Assembly: GCA_002420085.1 (NCBI GenBank)
Contig: DIHI01000131.1
Location: 32,095-39,931, forward strand
DNA from: Lysobacterales bacterium UBA5700
GTDB taxonomy: Bacteria; Pseudomonadota; Gammaproteobacteria; Xanthomonadales; Xanthomonadaceae
Length of the DNA stretch: 7,837 nt
Direction: 5' to 3'
Shown: in pieces, positions 5,344 to 7,837 of the stretch
Numbering within the stretch: the stretch's first letter is position 1
Layout: the number at the start of each line of letters is the position of its first letter
Translations under genes and position numbers: made by a program
The notes under the pieces: generated by a model
What the model was told of the DNA's origin: nothing
Databases searched by the model: none
Seen by the model: the letters and a program-made list of their open reading frames with translations, nothing else

Positions 5344-7641
5344 ATGATCCCTGATCCAAATGCCACATCGGCGATCCTCTCGGCCCTGGCGACCGTGTCG
5401 CAGCCGCTGCTGCACCAGAGCGATGACCCGGATGCCGGGTCACGCTTCTGGGTCGAGGGCCGGCTGCCGCTGGATGCACTGACCGTCGAACTGCGCGATA
5501 GCGGGCCACTGGCCTGCCCGTTGAGCCCGGATGCGGCGCGCGCGCTGGCCGCCGTGACGACTCCGGCACGCTTCGGGCTGCGCGAACAGACCCTGCTCGA
5601 CACCCAGGTTCGCGACACCGGGGAGATCGCTGCCGATGCGCTCACTCTGCACTGGCGTGAGGATGCCCTGGCCGGCCTGCTGGCCGAAGTCGCGCGCGGT
5701 CTGGGGGTGGACGAGTTGATCGCGCACCCGCATGGACTGCTGGTCTATGGTCCTGGCCAGTTCTTCAAGCCACATCAGGACACCGAAAAGCACGCCGGCA
5801 TGGTCGCGACCCTGGTCCTGGTCTGGCCTTCGCCCCATATCGGCGGGGAGTTGCGCATCCGCCACACCCTGCACGAGGTCGGCTTCGCATCCCAGCACGT
5901 TCAGGCTGACGCACTGCGCTGGTTCGCCTTCTATGCCGACTGTCGGCACGAGGTGCTGCCGGTGTCGGATGGCACGCGGGTGACGCTGACCTTTGATCTG
6001 GTGTTGCCGCAGCACGCGCTGCATACCCTGCCGGGGGTGGTCTATCCGCCACTGGAGTCGGCGTTGCGAGCACATTTCTTTCCCGAACAGAGGCCGCCGA
6101 CCAAGCCCCTGGTGCTGCTGCTCGACCATGAGTACAGCGAGCACGGACTGAGCTGGCTGCTGATCAAGGGCGACGACCGACCACGAGTGACGGCGCTGCG
6201 GGCGGCCGCGCAATCGCTCGGGCTGACGATTCATCTGGCCTTGGCCGAGGTTCGCGAGGTCTGGTCCGCCGAGCCGGTCGGCAATCCATTTCGACGCGAT
6301 GCCGGCCCGCTCAAGGTGGAGCCCATCGATCTGATCGACCAGTGCCTGGTGCTCGACCACTGGCTCGACGAGCAGGGCGAGGCCCTGCCGAATACCCGTC
6401 TGATCCTCAATCCTGCGGATGCTCTGCACTTCCGCGACACCGATGATCACTTCCTGGTGGATCAGGAATACGAAGGCTACATGGGCAACTACGGCGAAAC
6501 CCTGCAATTTTGGTATCGACGGGCCGCCGTGGTGATCCAATCGCCGGAAATCGTCGAGATCCTCCGGTTCTCGTCCGATTTCGATACGGCTCTCGACAAT
6601 CTGCTGGCCCTGGCCCGCAATCCTGCCCGGAAAGCCGAATTTGTGGCTCGCTTCGAGGCAGCCGGAAACGCACTCAGCAATGAGCGCCAGCGGCAAGGCA
6701 CCGCCCTGCTGTCGGCCTATGCCGAACTGGCGATCGCGCTGCCGGACGACGAGCAGGCACAGCGGCTCTGTGCCGGTTTCGAATGGCGCGCGCTGACGCC
6801 TGCCGACGCCGTCGTGCTGGCGCGCCTCCAGTCGGGTCGCGGCAGTGATTGGCTGTGCGCTCTGGTCCAGGTGTGGCGCTCCTCCCACCAGATCCGCTCG
6901 GCGGCGTCGATCGGATCATCGGCATCGAGCCGAGCATCGGACTGGCCGCAGCCGCTGTCGGCATTCCTTGCTGCCTGTGCTCAGGCCGGGGTCGATCCGA
7001 AGGTGATCGAGGCGATCGTCGATCGTGGTCTGGCCACCGTGCGGGCGGACGATGCAATCCTGCAAAAAGACACTCCGGGCCGTCGGCTGGCTGCCTTCCC
7101 TGAACGCACTTCGGCGGTGATCGAACTGGCTCAGGCCGTCAGCCATTCGCCGACCTGGAATATCCAGAGCCAGCGCCTGCTTGAGCACATTCGTGACACG
7201 CCGGCCATCTATCCCCTCAACCGACTCGGACCACTGTGCCTGGCACTGCCAGCCGCGATCATGGCCCTGCCGACGGCACAGGCGCTCCGAACTGGGGTGA
7301 TCGAATCCCTGCAACATGCGCTGGCCACGCCTGCGCTGGACGCGGACGATCACAGCATGCTCGACATCAAATGGACCTGTCGCTGCAACGATTGCCAGCC
7401 CGTCATCAGATGGGCCGAATCGCGCACTGGCCAGAGCCTGACCCTGGCACTGGCCGAACATCGCCGCACGCACATCAAATCGGCCCTGGCAACAGCCGGC
7501 TGCAGGATCACCTCACAGGTGGTCAAGAAAGGCTCGCCCTATCGACTGGTGCTCGACAAACCGGTCGATCTGCATGTCCAACGCATGAACCAGCGTCAGC
7601 GCTGGAGCGACGAACTGGCCAAGCTGACCAAACCAGACTGA
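5344..7641 (+). CDS. Large 2-oxoglutarate/Fe(II)-dependent oxygenase with a C-terminal Cys/His motif
   Basis: The 765-residue protein carries an N-terminal prolyl-4-hydroxylase-like double-stranded beta-helix. LLVYGPGQFFKPHQDTEKH at 132-150 gives the iron ligands H144 and D146. IGGELRIRH at 166-174 is the usual strand before the second half. CRHEVLPVSDGTRVTLTFDL at 200-219 gives the third ligand H202 and the 2-oxoglutarate-binding R212, exactly ten residues later. It should couple 2-oxoglutarate decarboxylation to hydroxylation; the substrate is unknown. Residues about 225-670 are a helical region I cannot assign. Near the C-terminus WTCRCNDCQPVIRW (C679, C681, C684) and EHRRTH (H706, H710) could bind zinc. 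I chose ATG 5344 (MIPDPNATSA) over a TTG at 5257 inside the TTGG tract, because the extension is repeat-derived and low in complexity. The ribosome site is weak. It diverges from jetA; whether they are functionally linked is unknown. Confidence 0.88.
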   Translation: MIPDPNATSAILSALATVSQPLLHQSDDPDAGSRFWVEGRLPLDALTVELRDSGPLACPLSPDAARALAAVTTPARFGLREQTLLDTQVRDTGEIAADALTLHWREDALAGLLAEVARGLGVDELIAHPHGLLVYGPGQFFKPHQDTEKHAGMVATLVLVWPSPHIGGELRIRHTLHEVGFASQHVQADALRWFAFYADCRHEVLPVSDGTRVTLTFDLVLPQHALHTLPGVVYPPLESALRAHFFPEQRPPTKPLVLLLDHEYSEHGLSWLLIKGDDRPRVTALRAAAQSLGLTIHLALAEVREVWSAEPVGNPFRRDAGPLKVEPIDLIDQCLVLDHWLDEQGEALPNTRLILNPADALHFRDTDDHFLVDQEYEGYMGNYGETLQFWYRRAAVVIQSPEIVEILRFSSDFDTALDNLLALARNPARKAEFVARFEAAGNALSNERQRQGTALLSAYAELAIALPDDEQAQRLCAGFEWRALTPADAVVLARLQSGRGSDWLCALVQVWRSSHQIRSAASIGSSASSRASDWPQPLSAFLAACAQAGVDPKVIEAIVDRGLATVRADDAILQKDTPGRRLAAFPERTSAVIELAQAVSHSPTWNIQSQRLLEHIRDTPAIYPLNRLGPLCLALPAAIMALPTAQALRTGVIESLQHALATPALDADDHSMLDIKWTCRCNDCQPVIRWAESRTGQSLTLALAEHRRTHIKSALATAGCRITSQVVKKGSPYRLVLDKPVDLHVQRMNQRQRWSDELAKLTKPD

Positions 7642-7656
7642 ACCACTGACCCTGCC

Positions 7657-7684
7657 ATTCCCGATTCCCGATTCCCGATTCCCG
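7657..7684. repeat. (ATTCCCG)4 heptamer tandem repeat
   Basis: Four perfect copies of ATTCCCG start 16 nt after the oxygenase stop. Short runs of this heptamer between genes are familiar in Xanthomonas, Stenotrophomonas and Lysobacter-type genomes, which is the main basis for the taxonomic suggestion. Degenerate relatives (ATTCGCG, ACTCGCG, GCTCCCG) recur around 7794-7814 and TTTCCCG ends the window, so the intergenic region appears built from decayed copies. Confidence 0.9.
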
Positions 7685-7758
7685 GCTTCACGCGCAGTCG
7701 CGCGGGCATGGTTCTCGGTCTTCATGCGGCGCTTTCGGCCGCGCGACCATCCCCCACT

Positions 7759-7790
7759 GCCCCCTTCGCACGCGAAGGGGGCCTTGTCTT
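7759..7790 (+). terminator. Hairpin terminator after the oxygenase gene
   Basis: GCCCCCTTCG and CGAAGGGGGC form a perfect 10-bp stem around a CACG loop (7759-7782), followed by the T-rich CTTGTCTT. It lies 117 nt after the oxygenase stop and is the only hairpin in the window with the form of an intrinsic terminator. The T-run is imperfect. The stem is symmetrical, so it could also act on a leftward transcript from beyond the window. Confidence 0.6.
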
Positions 7791-7837
7791 GCGATTCGCG
7801 ACTCGCGGCTCCCGACGCCCGGCTCTCACGTTTCCCG

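Noticed and set aside
5440..6888. Minus-strand frame of 482 codons
   Set aside because: Antisense to the oxygenase, which has the full HxD/H/R motif set; the antisense product is Gln/Arg-rich with no recognisable motif.
1..7837. CRISPR arrays, tRNA/rRNA genes, transposases or integrases
   Set aside because: No regularly spaced repeats of CRISPR type, no tRNA-like cloverleaf I could recognise and no recombinase motifs were seen in any frame.

Overview
The window looks like part of a defence or genome-maintenance island in a GC-rich gammaproteobacterium. The (ATTCCCG)4 tandem repeat at 7657-7684 and the overall protein flavour suggest Xanthomonadales (Xanthomonas, Stenotrophomonas, Lysobacter or Rhodanobacter relatives). 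That placement is an inference, not something the sequence proves.

Layout: everything from position 1 to 5227 reads leftward (minus strand), and one large gene reads rightward from 5344. In transcription order on the minus strand the genes are: an isolated jetA-like gene (DUF3375, the kleisin-like subunit of Wadjet) at 3716-5227; a roughly 300-base stretch without a gene that contains a likely promoter and operator; a ribbon-helix-helix regulator interrupted by a stop codon (3212-3409); an 83-codon ORF of unknown role (2903-3154); darT (2268-2906); darG (1190-2239); a 283-base gap with a small broken reading frame; and the first 302 codons of an unnamed protein with PD-(D/E)XK-nuclease-like motifs (906 to beyond position 1). 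On the plus strand, 5344-7641 encodes a 765-residue 2-oxoglutarate/Fe(II) oxygenase, followed by the heptamer repeat and a hairpin terminator.

How the genes work together: darT and darG are a complete DNA ADP-ribosylation toxin-antitoxin pair of the macrodomain type (DarTG2-like). DarT modifies thymidine in single-stranded DNA. The DarG macrodomain removes the modification and its C-terminal domain restrains DarT. The 83-codon ORF overlaps darT by ATGA and has a good ribosome site, whereas darT has none, so darT translation is probably coupled to it. The stop-interrupted regulator sits at the head of this transcript. JetA normally works with JetB, JetC and JetD, and none of these follows it here, so it looks like a stranded or decayed Wadjet component next to the DarTG cassette. 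jetA and the oxygenase diverge from a 116-base spacer carrying a (TTGG)5 tract and a perfect 14-base palindrome.

The most interesting points are the orphan jetA, the coupled small ORF upstream of darT, the unnamed nuclease-like gene beside darTG, and the large oxygenase with a C-terminal Cys/His cluster.
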